From Pseudomonas mosselii (GTDB lineage Bacteria; Pseudomonadota; Gammaproteobacteria; Pseudomonadales; Pseudomonadaceae), in assembly GCF_005796105.1 (NCBI RefSeq), contig NZ_VAUO01000008.1, positions 216,028 to 280,027 of the forward strand: a DNA stretch of 64,000 nucleotides. Direction: 5' to 3'. Positions 1-8,228 of the stretch are shown here, piece after piece; within the stretch, counting starts at the first letter, position 1; each line of letters opens with the position of its first letter. The notes under the pieces are model-generated. The model saw only the letters and a program-made list of their open reading frames with translations, was not told the origin of the DNA and ran no database searches. The position numbers and the translations under genes are program-made.

Positions 1-449
1 CCAAGCGGCTTGACCACACCGCTCTTGACCTGCAGTTGCAGCCCACCGAGCAACATCACGCCCGGCAAGGTCCAGCCGGGGAACGGCACGTTACGTTCAT
101 GACAACCGGCCGCCAGCAGCAAGGCGTCGTAGTCGATCGCATGCAGCTGTTCATCGGCATCGAGCACCATCAGCCGCTGTCCGTCCCCCCCGACGACGCG
201 ATGGTTCAAGCGCAGCTCGATGTGCTCGGCACTGGCGGCGAAATCCCCGTGCAGTGCGTTCAGGGCCTTGGCATAACGGGTGCCCAGGTAGCCGAGGTCG
301 ACCCCGGCGCGCAGCGGGCCGCGATACACCACACCTCCAGGCCGCGAGGCCTCGTCGAGCAGCAAGCTGCCAACACCGTGCTCAGCCAGTTCGATAGCCG
401 CGCCCATGCCGGCAGCGCCGGCACCGACGATCACGGGACGCAGGCTCAT
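1..449 (-). CDS. FAD/NAD(P)-dependent oxidoreductase (partial, C-terminus outside window)
   Basis: Only the first ~149 residues are present because the gene runs off the left edge. The protein starts at the ATG at 449 and has a Rossmann FAD-binding motif GAGAAG at residues 9-14, an acidic end to the second strand (LLLDEA), and the later motif LLLAAGCHERNVPFPGW, typical of the pyridine nucleotide-disulfide oxidoreductase family. Its ATG overlaps the stop of the upstream [2Fe-2S] protein by 4 bases (ATGA), so the two are translationally coupled and probably form one complex. Such pairs resemble HcnA/HcnB, opine oxidase and D-hydroxyproline dehydrogenase, which also have a third, amine-oxidising flavoprotein subunit. 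No such subunit is visible here, but it could lie to the left. The substrate cannot be told from this fragment. Confidence 0.85.
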   Translation of the reverse strand, partial: MSLRPVIVGAGAAGMGAAIELAEHGVGSLLLDEASRPGGVVYRGPLRAGVDLGYLGTRYAKALNALHGDFAASAEHIELRLNHRVVGGDGQRLMVLDADEQLHAIDYDALLLAAGCHERNVPFPGWTLPGVMLLGGLQLQVKSGVVKPL

Positions 450-760
450 GGCTGCACCTCCCCGCAGACGCGATTGACCAGGGTTTCGACCTGCATGCCC
501 GGCTGCACAAGCGTCTGGCAAGCACGCCGCTTCGGTCGACCGTCGATCTGTACCAGGCAGCAGTGGCACACGCCCATACCGCAAAAAGCACCGTTGCGCT
601 GACCGTGGTCATCACGAGCGACCTGCCGCAGGCCGACGGCATTGAGCACACTGAGCACGGTCTCGCCTGCGGCGGCAACTACTGGGTGGCCATTGAGCAG
701 CAGGGTGATACCGGGGCGCTCAAGGGGCTGAATGTCGTGGAAACGCTCCATTTTCTGCAT
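446..760 (-). CDS. Small [2Fe-2S]-binding protein
   Basis: A 104-residue ferredoxin-like protein. The cysteine pattern C-x4-C-x2-C (CGMGVCHCC) followed by a further Cys about 12 residues later (RRACQT) is the plant-type [2Fe-2S] signature seen in small subunits of HcnA/OoxA-type dehydrogenases. The ATG at 760 is chosen because an AAGGA-like ribosome site lies about 10 bases upstream. A longer open frame continues to 982 but lacks family-like sequence. The stop overlaps the start of the FAD subunit. Its role would be electron transfer inside a heteromeric oxidoreductase. A GntR-type operator-like repeat lies about 160 bp upstream, which may tie it to the uronate genes. Confidence 0.85.
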   Translation of the reverse strand: MQKMERFHDIQPLERPGITLLLNGHPVVAAAGETVLSVLNAVGLRQVARDDHGQRNGAFCGMGVCHCCLVQIDGRPKRRACQTLVQPGMQVETLVNRVCGEVQP

Positions 761-1178
761 GACGTTCTCATCCTTGGTGATACACGGACTTGGCAAAGTA
801 CGGCAAATGTAATGGCGATCCATTGACCTGTGCCGTGATGGCACTCGCGAAACCTCCCCCGACGCACGCGCATCGAACAAGCATTGACAGCCCCGGCAGC
901 GCTTGATAATAATCCCGCACGTTGTACGACAACAGATAACAAAAATAACAACGAGCGCCCCCACCATGTCGACATCCGCCACGCGACACGTCCGTTTCCT
1001 GCATCCGCTGCTTTGCCCGGTAAACCTCTACGGTAAGTTGCCGCCCCCCCTGGTCAGCTGACCCCGGCTCCTCAAGCACGTATCGACTGGCCCATTCCGG
1101 GCTGGACACCTACCGCCCATAACCTGGCGCCTGCGCGCAACGGGACGGGCTGCCACACCCTCAGGGAGCACAACAATA
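761..1178. promoter_or_regulatory. Divergent intergenic region between the Fe-S gene and the porin gene
   Basis: This 418-bp gap separates the leftward Fe-S/FAD operon from the rightward porin. It holds the inverted repeat at 921-933 and an AT-rich stretch just after it. No gene with convincing coding character was seen; open frames here are short and unlike known proteins. Promoters for both directions must lie here, but I could not place -10/-35 boxes with confidence. Confidence 0.6.
921..933. promoter_or_regulatory. Putative GntR-family operator, site 1
   Basis: GTTGTACGACAAC is a perfect inverted repeat of GTTGT with a 3-base spacer. Related sites occur upstream of udh (2538) and of the MFS gene (10543, 10606). 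The arrangement fits the tnGTnnnACna pattern of FadR-subgroup GntR regulators, a group that includes many sugar-acid regulators. The repeat is seen directly; the regulator assignment is inferred. Confidence 0.5.
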
Positions 1179-2423
1179 ATGAAAATCGGCCAGACCCTTC
1201 CCCTTCCCCTTGCACTGCTCGGCGCCAGCGTCTTCGCTAGCCTGCCTGCCACCAGCCAGGCAGAGGGCTTTGTCGAAGACGCCAAAGCCACGCTCGGGCT
1301 GCGCAACTTCTACATCAACCGTAACTTCACCAACCCCAGCAACCCGCAGAGCAAGGCCGAGGAATGGACCCAAAGCTTCATCCTCGACGCCCGCTCCGGG
1401 TTCACCCAAGGACCGGTCGGCTTCGGCGTGGATGTGCTGGGCCTGTGGTCGGTGAAACTCGACGGTGGTGGCGGCACCTATGGCACCGGGCTTCTCCCAC
1501 GCCATGACGATGGCCGCCCAGCCGATGACTACGGACGCCTGGCAGTAGCGGGCAAGGCGCGGATCTCCAAGACTGAACTGAAGATCGGTGAGTGGATGCC
1601 GGTGCTGCCAATTCTGCGCTCGGATGATGGCCGCTCACTGCCGCAGACCTTCCGCGGCGGGCAGATAACCTCCAACGAATTCGCCGGCCTGACCCTGTAC
1701 GGCGGGCAGTTCCGTGGTAACAGCCCACGCAACGACGCCAGCATGGAAGACATGAGCTACGGCGGCGCGCTGTCTGATCGCTTCAACTTCGTCGGCGGCG
1801 AATACACCTTCAACCAGAAGCGCACCCTGATCGGCTTGTGGAATGCCGAACTCAAGGACGTCTACCAGCAGCAATACGTGCAGTTGAGCCACAGCCAGCC
1901 GCTGGGCGCCTGGACCTTGGGCGCGAACCTCGGTTATTTCCACGGCGACGACGACGGCGCAGCACGCGCAGGACAACTGGACAACAAGACCTGGTCGGGC
2001 ATGTTCTCGGCCAAGTACGCCGGGCATACCTTCTGGGTTGGCCTGCAACGGGTAGATGGCAACACCTGGATGCGGGTCAATGGCACCAGTGGCGGCACCC
2101 TGGCCAACGACAGCTATAACTCCAGCTTCGACAACGCCGAGGAACGTTCATGGCAGCTGCGCCATGACTTCAACTTCGTCACCGTCGGGGTGCCGGGGCT
2201 GACGCTGATGAACCGCTACATCAGCGGCGACAACGTGCACACCGGCGCGGTAACCGACGGCAAGGAATGGGTGCGCGAGACCGAACTGGCCTACGTGATC
2301 CAGAGCGGGGCGTTCAAGGACTTGAGCGTGAAATGGCGCAACTCGTCGATTCGTCGCGATTACAGCAACAACGAGTTCGACGAGAACCGACTGATTTTCA
2401 ACTACCCGCTGTCGTTGCTGTAA
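1179..2423 (+). CDS. OprD-family outer membrane porin
   Basis: 414 residues, close to the usual length for OprD/OpdK-type substrate-specific porins. It begins with a clear signal peptide ending near ATSQA-EG, followed by alternating amphipathic beta-strand sequence rich in aromatic and Gly residues (GLRNFYINRNF, GVDVLGLWSVKLDGGGG). The ATG at 1179 has a CAGGGAG ribosome site 10 bases upstream. Placed before uronate dehydrogenase and a TRAP transporter, it is probably the outer-membrane channel for hexuronates or aldarates. Specificity is inferred from position only. A strong hairpin after the stop separates it from udh. Confidence 0.9.
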   Translation: MKIGQTLPLPLALLGASVFASLPATSQAEGFVEDAKATLGLRNFYINRNFTNPSNPQSKAEEWTQSFILDARSGFTQGPVGFGVDVLGLWSVKLDGGGGTYGTGLLPRHDDGRPADDYGRLAVAGKARISKTELKIGEWMPVLPILRSDDGRSLPQTFRGGQITSNEFAGLTLYGGQFRGNSPRNDASMEDMSYGGALSDRFNFVGGEYTFNQKRTLIGLWNAELKDVYQQQYVQLSHSQPLGAWTLGANLGYFHGDDDGAARAGQLDNKTWSGMFSAKYAGHTFWVGLQRVDGNTWMRVNGTSGGTLANDSYNSSFDNAEERSWQLRHDFNFVTVGVPGLTLMNRYISGDNVHTGAVTDGKEWVRETELAYVIQSGAFKDLSVKWRNSSIRRDYSNNEFDENRLIFNYPLSLL

Positions 2424-2433
2424 CTGGCGTTTG

Positions 2434-2469
2434 GCCAAGCGGGCGCGGAAAAGCCGCGGCCCGCTTGGC
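2434..2469 (+). terminator. Hairpin after the porin gene
   Basis: Arms GCCAAGCGGGC (2434-2444) and GCCCGCTTGGC (2459-2469) form a perfect 11-bp stem, with inner GC pairs around an AAAA loop. No T-run follows, so it may be an attenuator or an mRNA-stabilising structure rather than a strict intrinsic terminator. Confidence 0.5.
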
Positions 2470-2537
2470 AGACGAGACACAGCAGCCTGGCCCGAATGCA
2501 GCATTGACAACGCCTGAAAGCGCTGCCGATAATCTTA

Positions 2538-2550
2538 GTCATACGACAAC
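2538..2550. promoter_or_regulatory. Putative GntR-family operator, site 2 (udh promoter)
   Basis: GTCATACGACAAC keeps the right arm and spacer of site 1 (ACG-ACAAC) with two changes in the left arm. It lies 28 bases before the udh start, a position suited to repression. Confidence 0.45.
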
Positions 2551-2578
2551 TTACAACAACAAACAATACGAGCCCGCC

Positions 2579-3385
2579 ATGACCACCACTCCCCTCAAGC
2601 GCCTGCTGCTCACCGGAGCCGCAGGCGGCCTGGGCAAGGTCCTTCGCGAACGCCTGCAAGGCTACGCCGACGTCCTGCGCCTTTCCGACATCAGCCCCAT
2701 GGAGCCCGCCCGCGGCCCGCACGAAGAAGTCGTGACCTGCGACCTCGCCGACAAGGCGGCCGTACATGCTCTGGTCGAAGGCGTGGACGCCATCATCCAC
2801 TTTGGCGGGGTCTCCACCGAACACGCCTTCGAGACCATCCTCGGCCCCAACATCTGCGGGGTATTCCATGTCTACGAGGCCGCGCGCCAGCATGGGGTCA
2901 AGCGCATCATCTTCGCCAGCTCCAACCACACCATCGGCTTCTACCGCCAGGACGAGCGCATCGACGCGCACTCGCCACGCCGCCCGGACAGCTACTACGG
3001 CCTTTCCAAGTGCTACGGCGAGGACATGGCCAGCTTCTACTTCGACCGCTACGGCATCGAGACCGTGAGCATCCGCATCGGCTCGTCGTTCCCGCAGCCA
3101 CAGAACCCTCGCATGCTCTGCACCTGGCTGAGCTATGACGACCTGGTGCAACTGATCGAGCGCGGACTGTTCACCCCCAACGTCGGCCACACCATCGTCT
3201 ACGGCGCCTCCAACAACCGTACGGTGTGGTGGGACAACCGTTACGCCGAACATTTGGGCTATGCGCCCAAGGACACCTCCGAGGTGTTCCGCGCCGCCGT
3301 CCAAGCCCAGCCAGCGCCCGCCGCCGACGACCCGAGCATGGTCTACCAGGGCGGCGCCTTCGTCGCGGCCGGCCCCTTCAACTGA
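2579..3385 (+). CDS. udh: Uronate dehydrogenase (NAD+)
   Basis: 268 residues, the length of known bacterial Udh enzymes, which oxidise D-galacturonate and D-glucuronate to the corresponding aldaro-lactones with NAD+. The protein is an extended-type SDR: GAAGGLG nucleotide motif at residues 13-19, and the catalytic Tyr140 and Lys144 in YYGLSK. The sequence matches my memory of P. putida Udh almost residue for residue. The ATG at 2579 is preferred over a longer upstream frame because that frame overlaps the porin gene and lacks SDR sequence. It leads the operon udh-lactonase-dctPQM, and an operator-like repeat sits just upstream. Confidence 0.95.
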   Translation: MTTTPLKRLLLTGAAGGLGKVLRERLQGYADVLRLSDISPMEPARGPHEEVVTCDLADKAAVHALVEGVDAIIHFGGVSTEHAFETILGPNICGVFHVYEAARQHGVKRIIFASSNHTIGFYRQDERIDAHSPRRPDSYYGLSKCYGEDMASFYFDRYGIETVSIRIGSSFPQPQNPRMLCTWLSYDDLVQLIERGLFTPNVGHTIVYGASNNRTVWWDNRYAEHLGYAPKDTSEVFRAAVQAQPAPAADDPSMVYQGGAFVAAGPFN

Positions 3386-3406
3386 TCGACCCCAGAGGGG
3401 CTGCCC

Positions 3407-4288
3407 ATGACGTGCGAACTGATCCTCGACGCCCGCAACGGCACCGGCGAGAGCCCGGTGTGGCACGCCGGCGAACAGGCCCTGTACTGGGTCGACATTC
3501 CCGCCCGCCAGCTGCACCGCTGGCGCCCGGCAGACGGCGCACATCAGGTGTGGCAAGGCGACGAAATGCTCGCCTGCATTGCCCGCGGCCCGCAGGGCTG
3601 GATTGCCGGCATGCAGAGCGGCATCTTCGAACTGCACGCGCAGGCCGACGGGCGCCTCGCCCAGACGCCGTTGGCCAGCGTCGAACATGCCCAGCCCGGC
3701 ATGCGTTTCAACGACGGGCGCTGTGACCGCCAAGGCCGTTTCTGGGCTGGCACCATGCAAATGGACATGCAGCAGGGCGCCAGCGTCGGCGCCTTGTACC
3801 GCTATGACGGCGAACATCGACTGCATGTGCAGCACGGCGGGATGATCGTGCCCAATGGCCTGGCCTTCAGCCCAGACGGCAGGCGCATGTACCTGTCCGA
3901 CTCGCACCCGGACGTGCAGCAGATCTGGGCGTTCGATTACGACACCGACAGCGCCACCCCCTACAACCAGCAGTTGTTCGTCGACATGCGCGACTACCCC
4001 GGCCGCCCGGATGGCGCTGCCATCGACCAGGATGGCTGCTACTGGATCTGCGGCAACGACGCTGGGTTGATCCACCGGTTCACCCCACAGGGGCGCCTCG
4101 ACCGCTCGCTTGAAGTGCCGGTGAAAAAACCGGCCATGTGCGCCTTCGGTGGCGCCGACCTCGACACCCTGTACGTCACCTCTATCCGCCCTGCGAACAC
4201 CGATCTCGGCGACCAGCCGCTGGCGGGCGGGGTATTTGCCCTCAATCCTGGCACCAAGGGCCTGGAGGAGCCTGCCTGGCAAGGCTGA
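3407..4288 (+). CDS. SMP-30/gluconolactonase family lactonase
   Basis: 293 residues, a six-bladed propeller metal-dependent lactonase of the SMP-30/regucalcin family. Visible hallmarks are GTGESPVWH near residue 12, containing the metal-binding Glu, then RFNDGRCDRQGRFW and PNGLAFSPDGRRMYLSDS in the middle. It starts 21 bases after udh with an AGAGGGG ribosome site. In context it most likely opens the aldaro-lactone produced by uronate dehydrogenase to galactarate or glucarate in the cytoplasm. The family is certain; the exact lactone is inferred from operon position. Confidence 0.9.
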   Translation: MTCELILDARNGTGESPVWHAGEQALYWVDIPARQLHRWRPADGAHQVWQGDEMLACIARGPQGWIAGMQSGIFELHAQADGRLAQTPLASVEHAQPGMRFNDGRCDRQGRFWAGTMQMDMQQGASVGALYRYDGEHRLHVQHGGMIVPNGLAFSPDGRRMYLSDSHPDVQQIWAFDYDTDSATPYNQQLFVDMRDYPGRPDGAAIDQDGCYWICGNDAGLIHRFTPQGRLDRSLEVPVKKPAMCAFGGADLDTLYVTSIRPANTDLGDQPLAGGVFALNPGTKGLEEPAWQG

Positions 4289-4349
4289 ACGCTGCGGCCC
4301 ACACACTTGCACGACCGAAACCAGATAATAAAAACCACGGAGTTTCACC

Positions 4350-5321
4350 ATGACCTTCAAACGCAAGCTGCTTCTTGCCGTACTCCCCCTGACCTTCAGC
4401 CTGGCCATGCCGGCCTCGGCGCTGGACATCAAATTCGCCGAGATCCACCCCGCTGGCTATCCCACCGTGGTCGCCGAACAAAACATGGGCAAGAAGCTCG
4501 AGCAGGCCACCAATGGCGATATCACCTTCAAGATGTTCGCAGGTGGCGTACTCGGCTCGGAAAAGGAAGTGATCGAACAAGCGCAGATCGGCGCCGTGCA
4601 AATGACCCGCGTCAGCCTGGGTATCGTCGGCCCGGTGGTACCGGATGTGAACGTGTTCAACATGCCGTTCGTGTTCCGCGACCACGCCCACATGCGCAAG
4701 GTCATCGACGGCGAGATCGGCCAGGAAATCCTCGACAAAATCACCGACTCCCCATTCAACCTGGTGGCCCTGGCCTGGATGGATGGCGGCTCGCGCAGCC
4801 TCTACACGAAAAAACCCGTGCGCAGCCTGGAAGACCTCAAGGGCATGAAGATCCGCGTGCAGGGTAACCCGCTGTTCATCGACATGATGAACGCCATGGG
4901 CGGCAACGGTATCGCCATGGACACCGGCGAGATCTTCAGCGCCTTGCAGACCGGGGTGATCGACGGCGCCGAGAACAACCCACCGACCCTGCTCGAACAC
5001 AACCACTACCAGAGCGCCAAGTACTTCACCCTGACCAACCACCTGATCCTGCCGGAGCCGGTGGTGATGTCCAAGACCACCTGGAACAAACTCACCCCCG
5101 ACCAGCAGGCGCTGGTGAAAAAGGTCGCCCGCGAGGCGCAGATGGAAGAGCGCGTGCTGTGGGACGCCAAGTCCGCAGCCAGTGAAGAAAAGCTCAAGGC
5201 CGCCGGCGTCGAGTTCATCAGTGTCGACACCAAGCCGTTCTACGACGCCACCGCCCCGGTACGCGAGAAGTACGGCGCGCAGTACGCCGACCTGATGAAG
5301 CGTATCGACGCCGTACAGTAA
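4350..5321 (+). CDS. dctP: TRAP transporter substrate-binding protein (DctP family)
   Basis: 323 residues with a signal peptide ending at PASA-LD, so it is exported to the periplasm. DctP-family features include EKEVIEQAQIGAVQM, the ligand-arginine region GMKIRVQGNP and FSALQTGVIDGAENNP. It binds the substrate and delivers it to the DctQM membrane subunits. Because it sits between a uronate lactonase and dctQ, the ligand is probably a hexuronate or aldarate. It is separated from dctQ by a perfect 12-bp hairpin, a common device for making more binding protein than membrane subunits. The CACGGAG site precedes the ATG. Confidence 0.93.
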   Translation: MTFKRKLLLAVLPLTFSLAMPASALDIKFAEIHPAGYPTVVAEQNMGKKLEQATNGDITFKMFAGGVLGSEKEVIEQAQIGAVQMTRVSLGIVGPVVPDVNVFNMPFVFRDHAHMRKVIDGEIGQEILDKITDSPFNLVALAWMDGGSRSLYTKKPVRSLEDLKGMKIRVQGNPLFIDMMNAMGGNGIAMDTGEIFSALQTGVIDGAENNPPTLLEHNHYQSAKYFTLTNHLILPEPVVMSKTTWNKLTPDQQALVKKVAREAQMEERVLWDAKSAASEEKLKAAGVEFISVDTKPFYDATAPVREKYGAQYADLMKRIDAVQ

Positions 5322-5345
5322 CTTCGCCCCTTCCCAGACGACCCT

Positions 5346-5371
5346 GGCAGTGCGGCGAACGCCGCACTGCC
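5346..5371 (+). other. Intercistronic hairpin between dctP and dctQ
   Basis: GGCAGTGCGGCG (5346-5357) and CGCCGCACTGCC (5360-5371) are perfect complementary 12-base arms with almost no loop. There is no long T-run. It lies between the binding-protein gene and the membrane-subunit genes, where such structures usually act as partial terminators or protect the upstream mRNA. Confidence 0.7.
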
Positions 5372-5386
5372 GTTTAGGTGACGCCT

Positions 5387-5914
5387 ATGAAATCGCTTCT
5401 CCTCAGCGTGAACGACACGCTTTACCGCTGCTGCATCTGGATCGCAGGCCTGTCGATCCTGAGCATGGCGCTGATCATTCCCTGGGGCATCTTCGCCCGC
5501 TACGTCCTGGGTACCGGCTCCAGCTGGCCAGAGCCGGTGGCCATCCTGTTGATGGTGGTGTTCACCTTCATCGGGGCCGCCGCCAGCTACCGCGCTGGCG
5601 CACACATGGCAGTGACGATGATCACCGACCGCCTGCCACCACTACAGCGCCGGCTGGGCTCGGTGCTGGTGCAAGTGCTGATGGTACTGGTCTGCGTGTT
5701 CATGACCTGGTACGGCACGCAGCTGTGCATCACCACCTGGAACCAGTCGCTGGCCTCACTGCCGGGCGTGCGAGTGGGCATGACCTACGCGCCGATTCCA
5801 CTGGGCGGCCTGCTGACCTTGGTGTTCGTGCTGGAAAGGCTCCTGCTGGGCGATCAGAGCGAACGCAAAGTGATGCGTTTCGACCAACTCGAAGAACGCG
5901 AAGGAACGGCATAA
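5387..5914 (+). CDS. dctQ: TRAP transporter small membrane subunit (DctQ family)
   Basis: 175 residues with four hydrophobic segments (around residues 14-38, 48-66, 87-108 and 130-152), as expected for the four-helix DctQ subunit. The motif GTGSSWPEPVAILLMVVFTF is typical. The ATG at 5387 is preferred to the GTG at 5378 because TAGGTG at 5376-5381 is then correctly spaced as the ribosome site. The stop abuts the dctM start, indicating coupled translation. It forms the membrane complex with DctM for Na+-driven uptake of the ligand bound by DctP. Confidence 0.9.
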   Translation: MKSLLLSVNDTLYRCCIWIAGLSILSMALIIPWGIFARYVLGTGSSWPEPVAILLMVVFTFIGAAASYRAGAHMAVTMITDRLPPLQRRLGSVLVQVLMVLVCVFMTWYGTQLCITTWNQSLASLPGVRVGMTYAPIPLGGLLTLVFVLERLLLGDQSERKVMRFDQLEEREGTA

Positions 5915-7195
5915 ATGGACGCAGTCATTCTGTTGGGCAGCTTCATCGCGTTGATTCTGGTGGGCATGCCGGTGGCCTATGCCCTGGGCCTGTCCGCGTT
6001 GATCGGCGCCTGGTACATCGACATCCCGTTGCAGGCGATGATGATCCAAGTGGCCAGCGGGGTTAACAAATTCTCGCTGCTGGCCATCCCGTTCTTCGTG
6101 CTGGCCGGCGCGATCATGGCCGAGGGCGGTATGTCGCGTCGGCTGGTGGCCTTCGCCGGGGTACTGGTGGGGTTCGTGCGTGGTGGGCTGTCGCTGGTCA
6201 ACATCATGGCCTCGACGTTCTTTGGGGCCATCTCCGGCTCATCGGTGGCCGACACGGCCTCGGTGGGGTCGGTGCTGATCCCGGAAATGGAACGCAAGGG
6301 CTACCCGCGCGAGTTCTCCACGGCGGTAACCGTCAGCGGTTCGGTGCAGGCGCTGCTGACCCCACCCAGCCACAACTCGGTGCTGTACTCGCTGGCTGCT
6401 GGCGGTACGGTGTCGATCGCTTCGCTGTTCATGGCCGGGGTGATGCCTGGGCTACTGCTCAGCGCGGTGATGATGGGCCTGTGCCTGATCTTCGCCAAGA
6501 AACGCAACTACCCCAAGGGCGAGGTGATCCCACTGCGCCAAGCGTTGAAAATCGCGGGTGAAGCGCTGTGGGGCCTGATGGCCATGGTGATCATCCTTGG
6601 CGGTATTCTTTCCGGGGTGTTCACCGCGACCGAATCGGCAGCCGTGGCAGTGGTGTGGTCGTTCTTCGTGACCATGTTCATCTACCGCGACTACAAGTGG
6701 CGCGACCTGCCCAAGCTGATGCACCGCACGGTACGTACCATCTCCATCGTGATGATCCTGATCGGCTTTGCCGCAAGCTTCGGCTACGTGATGACGCTGA
6801 TGCAGATCCCCTCGAAGATCACCACGGCGTTCCTGACCCTGTCGGACAACCGCTACGTGATCCTCATGTGCATCAACTTCATGTTGCTGCTGCTGGGCAC
6901 GGTGATGGACATGGCGCCGCTGATCCTGATTCTCACCCCGATCCTGCTGCCGGTGATCACCGGCATCGGCGTGGACCCGGTGCACTTCGGCATGATCATG
7001 CTGGTGAACCTGGGTATCGGGCTGATCACTCCGCCAGTAGGCGCGGTGCTGTTCGTCGGCTCAGCCATCGGCAAGGTGAGCATCGAATCGACGGTCAAGG
7101 CGCTGCTGCCGTTCTACCTGGCACTGTTCCTGGTGCTGATGGCGGTGACCTACATCCCAGCCATCTCGCTGTGGCTGCCTAGCGTCGTCCTGTAA
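5915..7195 (+). CDS. dctM: TRAP transporter large permease (DctM family)
   Basis: 426 residues, strongly hydrophobic, with about 12 membrane segments, matching the DctM family length. Conserved stretches include FFGAISGSSVADTASVGSVLIPEM and NLGIGLITPPVGAVLFVGSAIG. Its ATG follows the dctQ stop without a gap. It is the substrate-translocating subunit of the Na+/acid symporter. It is the last gene of the udh operon; a GC-rich hairpin follows before the EamA gene. Confidence 0.95.
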   Translation: MDAVILLGSFIALILVGMPVAYALGLSALIGAWYIDIPLQAMMIQVASGVNKFSLLAIPFFVLAGAIMAEGGMSRRLVAFAGVLVGFVRGGLSLVNIMASTFFGAISGSSVADTASVGSVLIPEMERKGYPREFSTAVTVSGSVQALLTPPSHNSVLYSLAAGGTVSIASLFMAGVMPGLLLSAVMMGLCLIFAKKRNYPKGEVIPLRQALKIAGEALWGLMAMVIILGGILSGVFTATESAAVAVVWSFFVTMFIYRDYKWRDLPKLMHRTVRTISIVMILIGFAASFGYVMTLMQIPSKITTAFLTLSDNRYVILMCINFMLLLLGTVMDMAPLILILTPILLPVITGIGVDPVHFGMIMLVNLGIGLITPPVGAVLFVGSAIGKVSIESTVKALLPFYLALFLVLMAVTYIPAISLWLPSVVL

Positions 7196-7208
7196 TCCCG
7201 TACGCCCG

Positions 7209-7234
7209 GTAGGCGCGGCCTCGCTCGCGCCTAC
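7209..7234. repeat. GC-rich inverted repeat (REP-like or terminator)
   Basis: GTAGGCGCG (7209-7217) and CGCGCCTAC (7226-7234) flank an 8-base loop. It resembles the extragenic palindromes scattered in P. putida genomes and could also end the dctM transcript. There is no T-run. Confidence 0.4.
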
Positions 7235-7280
7235 GGGGCGGCGGAGCACTGGCGAGCTTTTCTGCGAATGGACCCTGCAC

Positions 7281-8204
7281 ATGGCTGTGACCGCTTCTGC
7301 CCCACCACTATTGCCCCGCAAGCTGGCCATCGCGCTGTTGGCACTGCTGGCCTGCTCGTTCGCCGCCAACCACATCGCCGCACGCATCGCTTTCGATGAC
7401 GGTACCGGCGTGTTGCTGGCAATCCTCTGCCGCTCGGGCATCACTTTCCTGGTCCTGGCCTGCCTGCTGATGTGGCAGCGCCAGGCGCTGGGCCTGCCGC
7501 GTGGCACACGGCGCTGGCAACTGCTACTGGGCCTGCTGATCGCCACCCAGAGCCTGTGCCTGTATTCGGCAGTGGCACGCATTCCGGTGGCCCTGGCGCT
7601 GCTGGTGGGCAATACCTTCCCGATGCTGCTGGCGCTGCTCACTTGGGCCCTGGGTGGTGCGCGTCCCACTGGCCGCACCGTGCTATTCATGGGCCTGATC
7701 CTCTGCGGCCTAGTGCTGGCGCTGGATGTGCCGGCACGTCTGGCCGACGGCGCTGAGGCCAACCCGCACTGGGCGCTGGGCGTGAGCCTGGCCTTTGGCG
7801 CGGCCTGTGCGTTCGCCTGCGGCCTGTGGATAACCGACCACAAACTGGCCGAGGTGCGCGGCCCGGTGCGCAGCTTGCTGACCTTGCTGATCGTGTTCAC
7901 CAGCATGCTGGTGGCCGGCGCCAGCGGCGTGATGCCTGCGGGCTTATCACCTCCGACCAACCCTGCCGGCTGGGCGGCCCTGGCCAGCCTGGTGGTGCTG
8001 TACGGCGTGGCCTTCACGTTGCTGTTCGTCTGCGTGCCACGGCTGAACATGGCGCAGAACGCACCGGTGATGAACGTCGAACCCATCGCCACCTTGCTAC
8101 TGGGCTGGGCGTTGCTCGACCAGCAGCTGGGTAGCCTGCAACTGATCGGCGGCGCCGTGGTGGTGTGCGGCATCGTGCTGCTGACCTACCGCCGAGCCAA
8201 CTGA
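7281..8204 (+). CDS. EamA/DMT-superfamily permease
   Basis: 307 residues with about ten hydrophobic helices arranged as two EamA repeats (residues ~15-145 and ~165-300). Typical features are the helix 1 motif LLACSFAANHIAARIAF and the C-terminal helix pair LLLGWALLDQQLGSLQLIGGAVVVCGIVLL. Members of this family usually export metabolites, but some import. It is 85 bases after dctM and 24 bases before the mutarotase gene, so it probably belongs to the same locus. The substrate cannot be predicted. Confidence 0.85.
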   Translation: MAVTASAPPLLPRKLAIALLALLACSFAANHIAARIAFDDGTGVLLAILCRSGITFLVLACLLMWQRQALGLPRGTRRWQLLLGLLIATQSLCLYSAVARIPVALALLVGNTFPMLLALLTWALGGARPTGRTVLFMGLILCGLVLALDVPARLADGAEANPHWALGVSLAFGAACAFACGLWITDHKLAEVRGPVRSLLTLLIVFTSMLVAGASGVMPAGLSPPTNPAGWAALASLVVLYGVAFTLLFVCVPRLNMAQNAPVMNVEPIATLLLGWALLDQQLGSLQLIGGAVVVCGIVLLTYRRAN

Positions 8205-8228
8205 CCCCTGTGTGACAAGGAGCCTTCG

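Noticed and set aside
2402..4432. Long minus-strand open frame (676 codons) opposite udh and the lactonase
   Set aside because: It mirrors two clear plus-strand genes and has no recognisable domains. Long antisense frames are a by-product of high GC at third positions.
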